DNA of 64,000 nucleotides, taken from the NCBI RefSeq assembly GCF_002288005.1, contig NZ_CP016771.1, forward strand, positions 186,001 through 250,000, in the 5' to 3' direction. The notes beneath the pieces are model-generated. The model was not told where the DNA came from. It searched no databases and saw only the letters and a list, made by a program, of their open reading frames with translations. Position numbers and translations under genes: made by a program. The DNA comes from Candidatus Nanopelagicus hibericus (GTDB lineage Bacteria; Actinomycetota; Actinomycetes; Nanopelagicales; Nanopelagicaceae). This document shows, in pieces, positions 16,007 to 24,559 of this stretch (within the stretch, counting starts at the first letter, position 1; every line of letters begins with the position of its first letter).

Positions 16007-17500
16007 ATGGCTCAAAAACTCCCAGATCTATATCCAAAACTTTCTTACCTTCCAGAAGATGATTTGGAGTTCACTCGTTTTACAGCTGTGGCACTGCCAG
16101 TGCTTGCTGGTGAAAAAATACAAATCAGCAAGAGTAGGTTTTTAACGGCACTTACAAATTTCACCAAATTAGATTTAAACATAGAGTTAGGTAATTGGCC
16201 TGATTTTGCGGCAAAAGCTGGGGAAATTATTGAGGTCCCATTATCAGCAGGCTCACTAAAGCGCATATATTTAGTTGGAGTTGGTGAAGAAAATCAAAAT
16301 GATGTCCGCAAAGCCGCCGCCGCTCTAGGTAGGCGGGTTAAATCAAGTAATGCTTTACTGCTTTCTGCGCTGGTAAGCGATAAGAAGCTAGTAACTACAG
16401 CGGCAGTGGCATTTACGTTATCTAATTATCAGTACTCACTAAAGAGTGATCAAAAAGATAAGAAGCCCGAGTTTGTAATTTATGGTGATTTTGAAGCCGA
16501 GATTGAGCGTGCTGATGTTTTGGCATCAGCTGTATGGCAGGCGCGAGATCTTATCCACACGCCATCAAATATTAAGAATCCAGAGTGGCTAGCAAAACAA
16601 GCAACTGCCATGGTTTCTAAGGCAAAAAGTTCCAGTCTTTCGCTAAGCATTAAATCTGGTCGGGCAATAAAGGATTTTGGTGGCTTAGTAGCAGTTGGAA
16701 ACTCATCTCCCAATCCAGGTCCAAGATTAATTGAACTTACCTATGCACCAAAAGGTTCATCTGCTTGGCCTCATGTTGTATTGGTTGGCAAGGGAATTAC
16801 CTTTGATACTGGTGGCGTTTCATTGAAGCGCCCCTACGACACCATGGTTGGTATGAAGAGTGATATGGCAGGGGCTGCAGCTGTTTTGTGCGCAACTGTT
16901 GCACTTGCAAGAATTAAACCAAAAGTTAAGGTGACTACATTATTAATGGTCGCAGAGAACGCTTTATCTGCGACGGCCCAGCGCCCATCTGATGTAATTA
17001 AACATTATGGCGGTACTACTGTTGAGGTGTTAAATACTGATGCTGAAGGCAGATTAGTTTTAGCAGATGGACTTGCTTATGCAGATTTAACACTTGATCC
17101 AGATTATTTAATAGATGTAGCAACTCTTACCGGTGCTGCAACATTAGGCCTTGGCCGCCAATATGCTGCGATGTACACCAGAAAAAACAGTTTAGCTAAG
17201 CGATTATTTGAAGTTGGCAACAACGTTGGTGAAAAAGTATGGCATATGCCATTAGTTGATGATTATGCACAAGCTTTGCAAAGTGAGGTGGCAGATTTAA
17301 ATCATTTAGCAGACAAAATGGGCTTCTCAGCTGGTTCAATCACCGCTGCTTTATTTTTAGAAAAGTTTGTCGGTGAACGCAACTGGGTCCATCTTGATAT
17401 TGCTGGCACAGGTAGATCAGAGGTTGATGCGGGTGAAAACATTAAAGGTGGAACAGGTTTTGGTGTTAGGTTGTTAATTGAGTGGCTGGCAACATTTTGA
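16007..17500 (+). CDS. pepA: cytosol (leucyl) aminopeptidase, M17 family
   Basis: A 497-aa M17 aminopeptidase that removes N-terminal residues from peptides using two metal ions. The C-terminal catalytic domain shows VGKGITFDTGGVSLK near 260 (metal Asp and catalytic Lys), KSDMAGAAAVL near 283, and NTDAEGRLVLADGLAYA near 344 (metal Asp/Glu and catalytic Arg). The N-terminal 160 residues form the usual non-catalytic domain. TAACTC lies six bases before the ATG, a weak version of the leaderless promoter seen elsewhere. Its end overlaps the methyltransferase frame. Confidence 0.94.
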   Translation: MAQKLPDLYPKLSYLPEDDLEFTRFTAVALPVLAGEKIQISKSRFLTALTNFTKLDLNIELGNWPDFAAKAGEIIEVPLSAGSLKRIYLVGVGEENQNDVRKAAAALGRRVKSSNALLLSALVSDKKLVTTAAVAFTLSNYQYSLKSDQKDKKPEFVIYGDFEAEIERADVLASAVWQARDLIHTPSNIKNPEWLAKQATAMVSKAKSSSLSLSIKSGRAIKDFGGLVAVGNSSPNPGPRLIELTYAPKGSSAWPHVVLVGKGITFDTGGVSLKRPYDTMVGMKSDMAGAAAVLCATVALARIKPKVKVTTLLMVAENALSATAQRPSDVIKHYGGTTVEVLNTDAEGRLVLADGLAYADLTLDPDYLIDVATLTGAATLGLGRQYAAMYTRKNSLAKRLFEVGNNVGEKVWHMPLVDDYAQALQSEVADLNHLADKMGFSAGSITAALFLEKFVGERNWVHLDIAGTGRSEVDAGENIKGGTGFGVRLLIEWLATF

Positions 17501-18138
17501 AAGATTCAACTTCACTACGCACAGATATGAACGCATATGCGGAGAGTTTTGCACATGAAGATTATTTCAAGCAACAAGCAAGGGCTAATGGTCAAGAGGT
17601 AGGAGCAACTGATCCAACTGCTGCGGTAGGAAATTTTCTAAAGTTTACAGCTCAACTATTAAAAGCTAAATCTGTTGTAGAAATTGGAACCGGATCAGGA
17701 GTTGGTGGGCTTTGGCTTTTAAGTGGGATGTCTGATGATGCGGTGTTGACCACAATTGATTCTGAACGAGAACACTCAAAAATTGCTCGCACAGTATTTG
17801 AAGATGCTGATATCTCATCTACAAAGTATCGAATCATTACTGGGAAATTAATCGAGGTAATCGGAAAATTAGCTGATAACTCCTATGATTTAATTATCAT
17901 TCGACCAGCTTTAGATCTATTTGATATGGTGCAAGAGTCTCATCGATTGTTAAAAACTGGTGGATTACTAATTATTGACCAGGTGTTAAGCGGCGGTAAA
18001 GTGGTGGATCCAACTCAACGAGATCCTGAGAGTATTGCAAGGCGTGATGTGATTAAGGTCGTAAAAGAGGATGAACGATGGACAGCCACAGTGATTCCAA
18101 TTGGCGCCGGCATATTAGTTGCCAATAAACTTCCTTAA
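17482..18138 (+). CDS. O-methyltransferase (Rv1220c-like)
   Basis: A 218-aa class I SAM-dependent methyltransferase. The SAM-binding loop VVEIGTGSGVGGLWLLSGM is near 60-78, followed by the acidic LTTIDSE at about 90. The overall pattern closely recalls Rv1220c of M. tuberculosis. The first GTG (17482) overlaps pepA; TTG 17497 or ATG 17527 are possible later starts. In mycobacteria this gene adjoins sigE, rseA, htrA and tatB; here htrA follows directly with no base between, so sigE and rseA are absent. Substrate unknown. Confidence 0.85.
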   Translation: MAGNILKDSTSLRTDMNAYAESFAHEDYFKQQARANGQEVGATDPTAAVGNFLKFTAQLLKAKSVVEIGTGSGVGGLWLLSGMSDDAVLTTIDSEREHSKIARTVFEDADISSTKYRIITGKLIEVIGKLADNSYDLIIIRPALDLFDMVQESHRLLKTGGLLIIDQVLSGGKVVDPTQRDPESIARRDVIKVVKEDERWTATVIPIGAGILVANKLP

Positions 18139-19263
18139 ATGAAGCCACCATCAGATACTCCATGGTGGCAGAGCAGTGCACAGACAAAGCCTGCACAATT
18201 AGTAAGGGTGAGAAGTAACTCCAATTTTTTTGTGCTCGCAATAGTAATAGCGATTATTGCCGGCGGTATTGGAGCAGTAGTTGGTCGCAACAGTTCTACC
18301 AACTTGGGTGCAAACTTAGTCCAGACAAATAATTCAGTAGAGCGGGCGCCAGATTCGATAGCAGCCCTTGCTGCTCGAGTGATTCCGGCGGTGGTTTCGA
18401 TTTCAGTCAAAGGTGTAAATGGCTCAGGTACTGGATCTGGTTTCTTTTTTGATAGTGATGGATTTATTTTGACTAATAACCATGTGATTGATGCGGCTGC
18501 CAGGGGTGGGAGTATCAATGTGAAACTATCTGATGGTAAAAAATATCCAGCAAAATTGATTGGGCGAGATAGTTCATATGATTTAGCAATACTAAAAATA
18601 GAGGTGATATCAGCACCAACTTTGCAGCTAGGAAACAGTGATCAAGTGCAAGTAGGGGATGCGGTGATTGCAATTGGTTCACCACTTGGCTTATCAGGAA
18701 CTGTCACTTCAGGAATTATCAGTTCTAAAAATCGAGCTGTTACTACTGGAAGTGGTAGTGGTGAGAGCTCCTTCATTAATGCACTTCAAACTGATGCGGC
18801 TATTAATCCAGGAAATTCAGGAGGTCCGCTAGTTGATGCCACAGGTGCGGTAGTTGGCGTAAATTCAGCGATTGCAACACTTGGTTTTACTAGCCAAGCA
18901 GGTTCAATCGGACTGGGTTTTGCAATTCCGATTAACCAAGCAAAGAAAACCGCGGAGCAGTTGATCGCAACAGGATCTGCCACCTATCCAATTATGGGAA
19001 TTTCAGTAGATTCTAGATTTACCGGCACTGGTGCGCTAATAAGCAGTGAAGGAGCTGGCGTCACACCTGGTGGACCAGCAGATAAAGCTGGCTTAAAAGA
19101 AGGGGATGTAATCATTGAGTTTGGTGGAGTTGAGGTCGAAAACTCAGATGAATTAATTGTGATGATTCGCAGCAAAAGTGTGGGCGATAAAGTAACTATT
19201 CAATACCAACGAAATAATATTACCCGTCAAACAACCGTTACGCTTGCTGCATCAAAGGGGTAG
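18139..19263 (+). CDS. htrA: HtrA/DegP-like membrane-anchored serine protease with PDZ domain
   Basis: A 374-aa envelope quality-control protease. One membrane anchor lies at about 29-47 and a trypsin-like domain follows, with the catalytic triad His115 (TNNHVID), Asp148 (SYDLAIL) and Ser227 (NPGNSGGP). A PDZ domain from about 285 (GVTPGGPADKAGLKEGDVI) binds exposed C-termini. The active site should face outside. It is the second gene of the methyltransferase-htrA-tatB-mrp run. Mycobacterial HtrA is tied to SigE control; here the sigma and anti-sigma genes that normally precede it are missing. Confidence 0.93.
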   Translation: MKPPSDTPWWQSSAQTKPAQLVRVRSNSNFFVLAIVIAIIAGGIGAVVGRNSSTNLGANLVQTNNSVERAPDSIAALAARVIPAVVSISVKGVNGSGTGSGFFFDSDGFILTNNHVIDAAARGGSINVKLSDGKKYPAKLIGRDSSYDLAILKIEVISAPTLQLGNSDQVQVGDAVIAIGSPLGLSGTVTSGIISSKNRAVTTGSGSGESSFINALQTDAAINPGNSGGPLVDATGAVVGVNSAIATLGFTSQAGSIGLGFAIPINQAKKTAEQLIATGSATYPIMGISVDSRFTGTGALISSEGAGVTPGGPADKAGLKEGDVIIEFGGVEVENSDELIVMIRSKSVGDKVTIQYQRNNITRQTTVTLAASKG

Positions 19264-19268
19264 GAAAT

Positions 19269-19565
19269 ATGTTTAACATTGGTGGCGGTGAAATCCTTGC
19301 ACTTATTGTGGTGGGCATGATTTTAATTGGTCCAGACAGAATGCCAACTGTGGCAGCTGATGCGGCTAGATTATTAATTAAAATTAAAAAAATGGCACAA
19401 AAAGTGACAAATGAAATAAAGGATAACCTTGGGCCTGGCTATGAGGATTTACAGGTTCAGGACCTGCATCCAAAAGCTTTAATCAAAAAACATATCTCTG
19501 ATGTAATCGATAAGTCAGATTTTGATGCTAAGCCAAAACCTAGAATAGATCCAGATATTTTATGA
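19269..19565 (+). CDS. tatB: Sec-independent translocase protein TatB
   Basis: A 98-aa TatA/TatB-family protein. An N-terminal membrane helix (GGGEILALIVVGMILIG, about 4-20) is followed by the family hinge GPDRMP and an amphipathic helix rich in Lys. The MFNIGGGE start resembles TatB (MFDIGxGE) rather than TatA. TatB receives folded twin-arginine precursors together with TatC. The tail (DAKPKPRIDPDIL) is short compared with many TatB proteins. Position after htrA matches the mycobacterial htrA-tatB order. Confidence 0.85.
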   Translation: MFNIGGGEILALIVVGMILIGPDRMPTVAADAARLLIKIKKMAQKVTNEIKDNLGPGYEDLQVQDLHPKALIKKHISDVIDKSDFDAKPKPRIDPDIL

Positions 19566-20677
19566 GTACCACTGATTTAATCAGAGAAGCACTAGGGAAT
19601 GTGATCGACCCAGAGCTTCATAAGCCACTACCTGAGCTAGGAATGGTGGAGTCGGTAGATTTTTCATCCGGGGCAGCAAAGATCGGCATTTTATTAACAA
19701 TAGTTGGTTGCCCAATGAAGGATCGATTAAAAGCAGATATCACCAAGGCACTTAGTGATATCAAAGAAGTTACTTCAATTGAGGTTATTTTTGGTGTAAT
19801 GAGTGAAGAACAACGAAATAATGTAAAGAAAATAATCAGGGGCGGACGTGAAAAGTTTATTCCATTTGCCCAACCTGATTCCTTAACTAGAGTTTTAGGT
19901 ATTGCGTCAGGTAAAGGTGGTGTAGGCAAATCATCTGTGACTGTTAATTTGGCGGTGGCAGCAGCAAAGCGTGGCCTTAAGGTAGGAATTTTAGATGCAG
20001 ATGTTTATGGCCATTCAATTCCAAGACTTATGGGAATTTTAGATAAAAGACCCACTGCAATTGATCAAACCTTTATTCCAGTTGAAAATTACGGTGTAAA
20101 GGTTGTTTCAATGGAGATGTTTAAACCAGAAAGATCAGACCCAGTTGCATATCGTGGTCCGCTCCTGCACCGAGTACTTGAGCAATTATTAAGTGATGCT
20201 TATTGGGGGGACTTAGATTTACTTCTTCTTGACTTACCACCCGGCACCGGTGATATCGCAATTTCACTCGGTCAATTAATCCCTGGATCTGAAATTATTG
20301 TTGTCACCACACCACAAATTGCGGCGGCAGAGGTCGCCGAACGAGCTGGCCGCATCGCACACCAAATAAAACAGCCAGTAATTGGTGTAATTGAAAATAT
20401 GTCTGACACCACTTGTGCAAAGTGTGGTGAAAAGATTTCAATATTTGGTTCAGGTGGAGGGGAAGAAACTGCTAAAAGATTGAGTGAATTAGTTGGCGCA
20501 GATGTGCCACTGCTAGCAAAAGTGCCATTTAATGCTGAGCTGCGTGAGGGCGGGGATCAGGGAAAGCCAATAGTGTTGGCAGATCAAAAAGTGATGGATA
20601 TTTTTGACGGGATTCTAGATAGAATAATTATTAGACCTAAATCCTTAGTTGGAGTTAGGCTTAATGTAAATACTTAA
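19562..20677 (+). CDS. mrp: Mrp/ApbC family iron-sulfur cluster carrier ATPase
   Basis: A 371-aa protein with an N-terminal MIP18/DUF59 domain (VIDPELHKPLPELGMVESV near 14, CPMKDRLK near 50) and a C-terminal P-loop ATPase of the Mrp/NBP35 type (SGKGGVGKSSVTVNLA near 119). It also has a DTTCAKCGE CxxC pair near 283 that can hold a bridging Fe-S cluster. It loads and transfers Fe-S clusters to apo-proteins. Its ATG overlaps the tatB stop, and its end overlaps the convergent DUF1003 gene by four bases. Confidence 0.93.
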   Translation: MSTTDLIREALGNVIDPELHKPLPELGMVESVDFSSGAAKIGILLTIVGCPMKDRLKADITKALSDIKEVTSIEVIFGVMSEEQRNNVKKIIRGGREKFIPFAQPDSLTRVLGIASGKGGVGKSSVTVNLAVAAAKRGLKVGILDADVYGHSIPRLMGILDKRPTAIDQTFIPVENYGVKVVSMEMFKPERSDPVAYRGPLLHRVLEQLLSDAYWGDLDLLLLDLPPGTGDIAISLGQLIPGSEIIVVTTPQIAAAEVAERAGRIAHQIKQPVIGVIENMSDTTCAKCGEKISIFGSGGGEETAKRLSELVGADVPLLAKVPFNAELREGGDQGKPIVLADQKVMDIFDGILDRIIIRPKSLVGVRLNVNT

Positions 20678-21168
20678 GGCTTTTTGTTTATTTTTTGAAC
20701 AATTTCCTCAATCGCATCAGCTATTTCACCATGCAAATACTCTCGAGTTGTTACCTCACCAATTGCAGTTCGTAGACTGGCCAATTCACGTGTTAAGTAC
20801 TCAGTATCTGCCAAGTTTTGTTCATTTCGCTCCCGATCCTCTTTGTTCTGCACACGATCTCGATCAGTTTGACGATTTTGCGCAAGCAAAATCAACGGCG
20901 CAGCGTAGGATGCTTGCAGCGAGAGAATTAATGTTAAGAATATAAATGGATAATTATCAAACTTTAAATTATCAGGCGCGAGTGAATTCCAGGTGACCCA
21001 AAATAGTACAAAAGTAGTCATATATACCAAGAATCTAGATGTTCCCAAGAATCTTGCAAATCGCTCCGACCATCGACCAAAGGTCTCTGGATCGTAAGAT
21101 GGTTTTAGGGTTCTACGAGATTCACGTGGAAACTCCAGTGAATTCTTGTTAATTTTTGCTTTTGCCAT
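20674..21168 (-). CDS. DUF1003 membrane protein
   Basis: A 164-aa protein with two closely spaced membrane segments (about 45-62 and 73-95) around the FDNYPFIFLTLILSLQASYAAP motif, the signature of DUF1003. A charged coiled-coil-like region follows (RQTDRDRVQNKEDRERNEQ). Function is not established. The start is supported by GGAGGAG before the ATG at 21168. The MgtE-N/CBS gene is two bases upstream, the same neighbour as in mycobacteria (Rv1231c/Rv1232c), suggesting a shared, possibly magnesium-related, membrane role. Confidence 0.85.
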   Translation of the reverse strand: MAKAKINKNSLEFPRESRRTLKPSYDPETFGRWSERFARFLGTSRFLVYMTTFVLFWVTWNSLAPDNLKFDNYPFIFLTLILSLQASYAAPLILLAQNRQTDRDRVQNKEDRERNEQNLADTEYLTRELASLRTAIGEVTTREYLHGEIADAIEEIVQKINKKP

Positions 21169-21170
21169 GA

Positions 21171-22445
21171 TTACTCCTCCATGGTTTCTGCTTTAACTAA
21201 ATCTTTATGACGCCAGTTTTCTGGCAATAAGTGATCTAGTACGTCATCGACTGTTACTGCGCCCAGTAACCGCTCATTTGTGTCCACGATTGGCGCAGCT
21301 AAGAGGTTATAACTTGCTAGGTGTGATGCAACCTCATTTAATGCAGTCTCAGGTGCAAGTGGAGTGATATCTGAATCTAATATTCCACCCAACAAAGTTG
21401 CTGGTGGCTCGCGTAGTAAGCGTTGAAAATGCACCACACCCATTAATCTGCCAGTTGGTGTTTCAACTGGTGGCCGGCAAACAAAAACTTGAGAAGCAAG
21501 CCCAGGTGCAACTTCAGATAATCTAACTCGAGATAATGCTTCAGCAACTGTTGCATCAGCTGTTAAAACAATTGGCTCGGTCGTCATCATTCCACCAGCT
21601 GTGTAATCCTCATAATCCATTAAACGTGCAACATCTTCTGCATCCTCTGGCTCCATCAGCGCTAAAAGCTTTTGTGCTTTCTCTTTTCCAATCTCACGCA
21701 GCAAATCTGCAGCATCATCTGGATCCATCTCCTCCAAAACATCAGCGGCTCGTTCTCCTTCAAGCTCTGCAAGTAAAGCAACTCTGGAAGTTTCATCCAT
21801 CTCCTCCAGAACATCCGCCAGCCGCTCATCATCTAACGCGCGAGCAATCTCTACTCTGCGCTTGGTATTTAATTCAAGAATCACGGAGGCTAAATCAGCT
21901 GGTCGTAAATTTGCCAGCGTTCCAAGTAGGTTGTTAACGCCCTGATTACTTTCAGTAGTAGTAATCCCTGAAATCTCTGACCACAAGAGGGTTGAGTAAT
22001 TTCCACGCTTTCTGAATCCAGTTCCACGGTGCATTATGTGAATATGCTCAATAAACCAATCCCCAGTTTTAGATAGCTCCATTGCAATATCTTCAACAGT
22101 AACTTTTTCTTCACTATCATTTAATGTAACCGTTCGATCAAGCATCTCTGAGAGCACAGTTATCTCATTGGCACGTGGTTCAAATCTACGCATATTTAAT
22201 AACCCAGTGATTATTACGTGACCATTATTAATCGAGGTTACTCGAGTGATAGGAATAAAGATTCGCTTGCGTGGAGGAACTTCGATAATCAAACCAAGAA
22301 TTCTTGGTGGTTGATTGTTGCTACGCAAAGTTGCGACCGCATCCCTAACCTTGCCAAGTTGATCACCATTTGGGTCAAAGACCCCAGTACCAGCTAATCG
22401 GGCTAGGAATACACGATTTAGGATTGAACCTTTACTTGTATTCAT
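21171..22445 (-). CDS. PRC-barrel / MgtE N-domain / CBS-domain protein without transport domain
   Basis: A 424-aa soluble protein. An N-terminal PRC-barrel-like part covers about residues 1-100 (LGKVRDAVATLR), followed by MgtE intracellular N-domain repeats (LEEMDETSRVALLAELEGER and LEEMDPDDAADLL, about 210-265), and two CBS domains from about 285 (MTTEPIVLTADATVAEAL). The membrane channel domain of MgtE is missing. Rv1232c has the same architecture. It may sense Mg2+ or nucleotides for a partner. The ATG at 22445 is chosen because a leaderless promoter lies directly upstream; the longer frame begins with a TTG at 22472. Confidence 0.83.
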   Translation of the reverse strand: MNTSKGSILNRVFLARLAGTGVFDPNGDQLGKVRDAVATLRSNNQPPRILGLIIEVPPRKRIFIPITRVTSINNGHVIITGLLNMRRFEPRANEITVLSEMLDRTVTLNDSEEKVTVEDIAMELSKTGDWFIEHIHIMHRGTGFRKRGNYSTLLWSEISGITTTESNQGVNNLLGTLANLRPADLASVILELNTKRRVEIARALDDERLADVLEEMDETSRVALLAELEGERAADVLEEMDPDDAADLLREIGKEKAQKLLALMEPEDAEDVARLMDYEDYTAGGMMTTEPIVLTADATVAEALSRVRLSEVAPGLASQVFVCRPPVETPTGRLMGVVHFQRLLREPPATLLGGILDSDITPLAPETALNEVASHLASYNLLAAPIVDTNERLLGAVTVDDVLDHLLPENWRHKDLVKAETMEE

Positions 22446-22457
22446 GGGATAAGGGTA
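22446..22457 (-). promoter_or_regulatory. predicted leaderless promoter of the MgtE-N/CBS gene
   Basis: On the minus strand TACCCT (22457-22452), then TATCCC, then the ATG at 22445. It fixes the start codon of that gene. Confidence 0.5.
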
Positions 22458-22497
22458 TCGTCTAGATACCAATTCATAATAATAATTAATTTGCAGA

Positions 22498-22509
22498 TAG
22501 GTTTTACCT
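22498..22509 (+). promoter_or_regulatory. predicted leaderless promoter of the EamA gene
   Basis: TAGGTT (22498-22503), then TTACCT, then the ATG at 22510. Confidence 0.5.
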
Positions 22510-23418
22510 ATGAAAGATCAAGACCACACCAAATTACCAACTGGGCGTGATATCCCATTTCTGTTTCTTGGCGTGATCGGAATCGGCTCCTCAGGTCCAA
22601 TAATCGCGAAAAGCACCATGCCAATTCCTACCTTAATTTTCTGGCGAAACTTAGTGGGTGCATTAGTAATGCTGCCCTTCGCACTTGCTAGGGGTGAGTG
22701 GAAAACTGCTACCCAACGAAATGCAATACGTTGGTCGGTATTGGCCGGGGTTTTACTTGCCACACATTTTATTTGTTTCTTTTGGGCCATGAAGTTGACT
22801 AGTGTGGCAACTGGCACTGCACTGACTGCCACTCAACCAATATTTGCGGCATTATTTATAAAACTTACAGGTGGGCACATTCCAAACAAATCAATCGGTG
22901 GCATGGTGATTGCATTTTTCTCGGTAGTTTTGATCACCGGCGTAGATTTAAATCTTTCAGTACGCGCCTTTCAAGGAGACATGTTGGCGGTCTTTGGTGG
23001 CGCAGTAGGGGCGGCTTACATGATGATTGGGGCTAGAGTTCAAAGAGAGATCTCTACCTCAACCTTTACAACAATCTGTTTCGCCACCTGTGCGGTTTTA
23101 ATTTTTCCGGTGGCTATATTAAGTAATTCGGCACTCACTGGGTTTTCCACAGCTGAGTGGATCTTGCTGGCAGGATTAATATTGGGCGCCCAATTTTTGG
23201 GGCATACATTATTTAATTTCACCTTAAAAAGAGTTTCCCCTGCAGTTGTTTCCCTAGTTGTATTTTTTGAAGTTCCCGTGAGCGCTATCTTGGCTTATAT
23301 TTGGTTAGGACAACAACCACCATCGGGCACAATTCCTGGAATCATCGGGCTGCTTTTTGGCTGCACCTTATTCGTATTACGTTCTAATAAATCAAGTAGT
23401 GTAAATGAAATTAAATAG
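22510..23418 (+). CDS. EamA/DMT-family transporter
   Basis: A 302-aa protein with about ten hydrophobic helices in two EamA repeats. The repeat signatures are visible: FWRNLVGALVMLPF in the first half and GGAVGAAYMMIGARV plus SPAVVSLVVFFEVPVSAILAYIWLGQ in the second. Family members export amino acids or other metabolites. The substrate cannot be predicted. The PHP phosphatase gene begins on the base after its stop, so they form a two-gene operon. Confidence 0.87.
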   Translation: MKDQDHTKLPTGRDIPFLFLGVIGIGSSGPIIAKSTMPIPTLIFWRNLVGALVMLPFALARGEWKTATQRNAIRWSVLAGVLLATHFICFFWAMKLTSVATGTALTATQPIFAALFIKLTGGHIPNKSIGGMVIAFFSVVLITGVDLNLSVRAFQGDMLAVFGGAVGAAYMMIGARVQREISTSTFTTICFATCAVLIFPVAILSNSALTGFSTAEWILLAGLILGAQFLGHTLFNFTLKRVSPAVVSLVVFFEVPVSAILAYIWLGQQPPSGTIPGIIGLLFGCTLFVLRSNKSSSVNEIK

Positions 23419-24264
23419 ATGATTGATTTACATACCCACACCAATTGCAGTGATGGTACTGATACACCTACTGAACTTGTCAACAAAGCACTAGCGGCTG
23501 GAATTTCAATTTTGGGATTAACTGACCATGATTCAACTGCCGGCTGGCAAGAGGCGGTGGCAGCACTTCGTCCCGGCATCTCACTTGCACCTGGTGCTGA
23601 AATATCCTGCCAAACCTCTGATGGTATTAGCGTTCACATTTTAGGACTGCTGTTTGATCCAGAAAATCAAGAGCTCACTAATGTAATGGAGCAGACTAGA
23701 GAAAACAGATATGGCAGAATGGAAAAAATTATTGCCCGAATTAATGCGGCAGGAATAGATATCACAATGGCAGAGGTGTTGGCGCAATTATCAGATGGGG
23801 CAACTCTGGGTAGACCACATCTTGCTGATGCACTAATTATAAAGGGAGTCTTTAATAATCGTGAAGAAGTTTTCGCACAGATGCTGCATAACAAATCAAA
23901 ATATTACGTATCCCACCACTCGCCATCACCTGAAGCGGTAATTAAGTTGATCAAGGCTGCCGGTGGAGTATCAGTGATTGCCCATCCGATGGCATCTCAT
24001 CGTGGTCGAACCATCTCAATTCAAACCTTTGGTTCTCTAATAACAGCTGGCTTGGATGGGGTTGAGGTGGACCACCGAGATCACTCACCTGATGAAAAAA
24101 AGGCGTTGATTGAACTTGCGCAAGAGTTTAATTTAGTTATGACTGGCGCCAGCGATTATCACGGTAACGGCAAGCTCAATACTTTGGCTGAGTACACCAC
24201 CAACCCGGAGCAATGGGAAAAACTTGAATCAAGGGCAAACGCCCGTAGGGTAGTTAAGGTTTAA
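23419..24264 (+). CDS. PHP-domain phosphoesterase (RNase AM / nucleoside 3',5'-bisphosphatase-like)
   Basis: A 281-aa PHP-domain protein. The metal ligands appear as HTHTNCSDGT at 4-13, LTDHDST near 34-40, the Glu in GAEISC near 60, VIAHPMA near 190, and the DYHG Asp/His pair near 252-255. Members of this length hydrolyse nucleoside 3',5'-bisphosphates or trim short RNA 5' ends. Mycobacteria have a homologue near the same genes. It is coupled to the EamA gene and convergent with DUF3107 across three bases. Confidence 0.85.
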   Translation: MIDLHTHTNCSDGTDTPTELVNKALAAGISILGLTDHDSTAGWQEAVAALRPGISLAPGAEISCQTSDGISVHILGLLFDPENQELTNVMEQTRENRYGRMEKIIARINAAGIDITMAEVLAQLSDGATLGRPHLADALIIKGVFNNREEVFAQMLHNKSKYYVSHHSPSPEAVIKLIKAAGGVSVIAHPMASHRGRTISIQTFGSLITAGLDGVEVDHRDHSPDEKKALIELAQEFNLVMTGASDYHGNGKLNTLAEYTTNPEQWEKLESRANARRVVKV

Positions 24265-24267
24265 GTA

Positions 24268-24522
24268 TTAGTTGGCAAAGCCAACGCGACGGTCTGCTGA
24301 TTCGCCGACTTCAACAAAACTTATCTTGCTATGCGGAACAAGAATTTCTCGACCTTTGGTGTCACTTAGCGATAAGAGTGTTGCAGACTTAATTGCTTCA
24401 TTAACTTTTGCGATTACCTCAGCTTGAGTACTGGCACACTCAAAATTTATCTCTTGAGTGGTATCAGAAATGCCAATCTTTACATCAGTTTTTGTTGCAC
24501 TTTTTACCTTTGCTGTAGCCAT
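24268..24522 (-). CDS. DUF3107 small protein
   Basis: An 84-aa protein of the actinobacterial DUF3107 family. An initial Lys/Thr-rich stretch precedes KIGISDTTQEINFE near 15, and the family ending SKISFVEVGESADRRVGF is present. Function is unknown. In mycobacteria a DUF3107 protein sits beside a TetR regulator in the same way. It has its own predicted leaderless promoter, despite lying only 37 bases downstream of the TetR gene on the same strand. Confidence 0.87.
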   Translation of the reverse strand: MATAKVKSATKTDVKIGISDTTQEINFECASTQAEVIAKVNEAIKSATLLSLSDTKGREILVPHSKISFVEVGESADRRVGFAN

Positions 24523-24534
24523 TGCTTAACCTTA
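24523..24534 (-). promoter_or_regulatory. predicted leaderless promoter of the DUF3107 gene
   Basis: On the minus strand TAAGGT (24534-24529), then TAAGCA, then the ATG at 24522. Confidence 0.5.
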
Positions 24535-24559
24535 TCTATTGGGAGATTACTTTGCGAAT

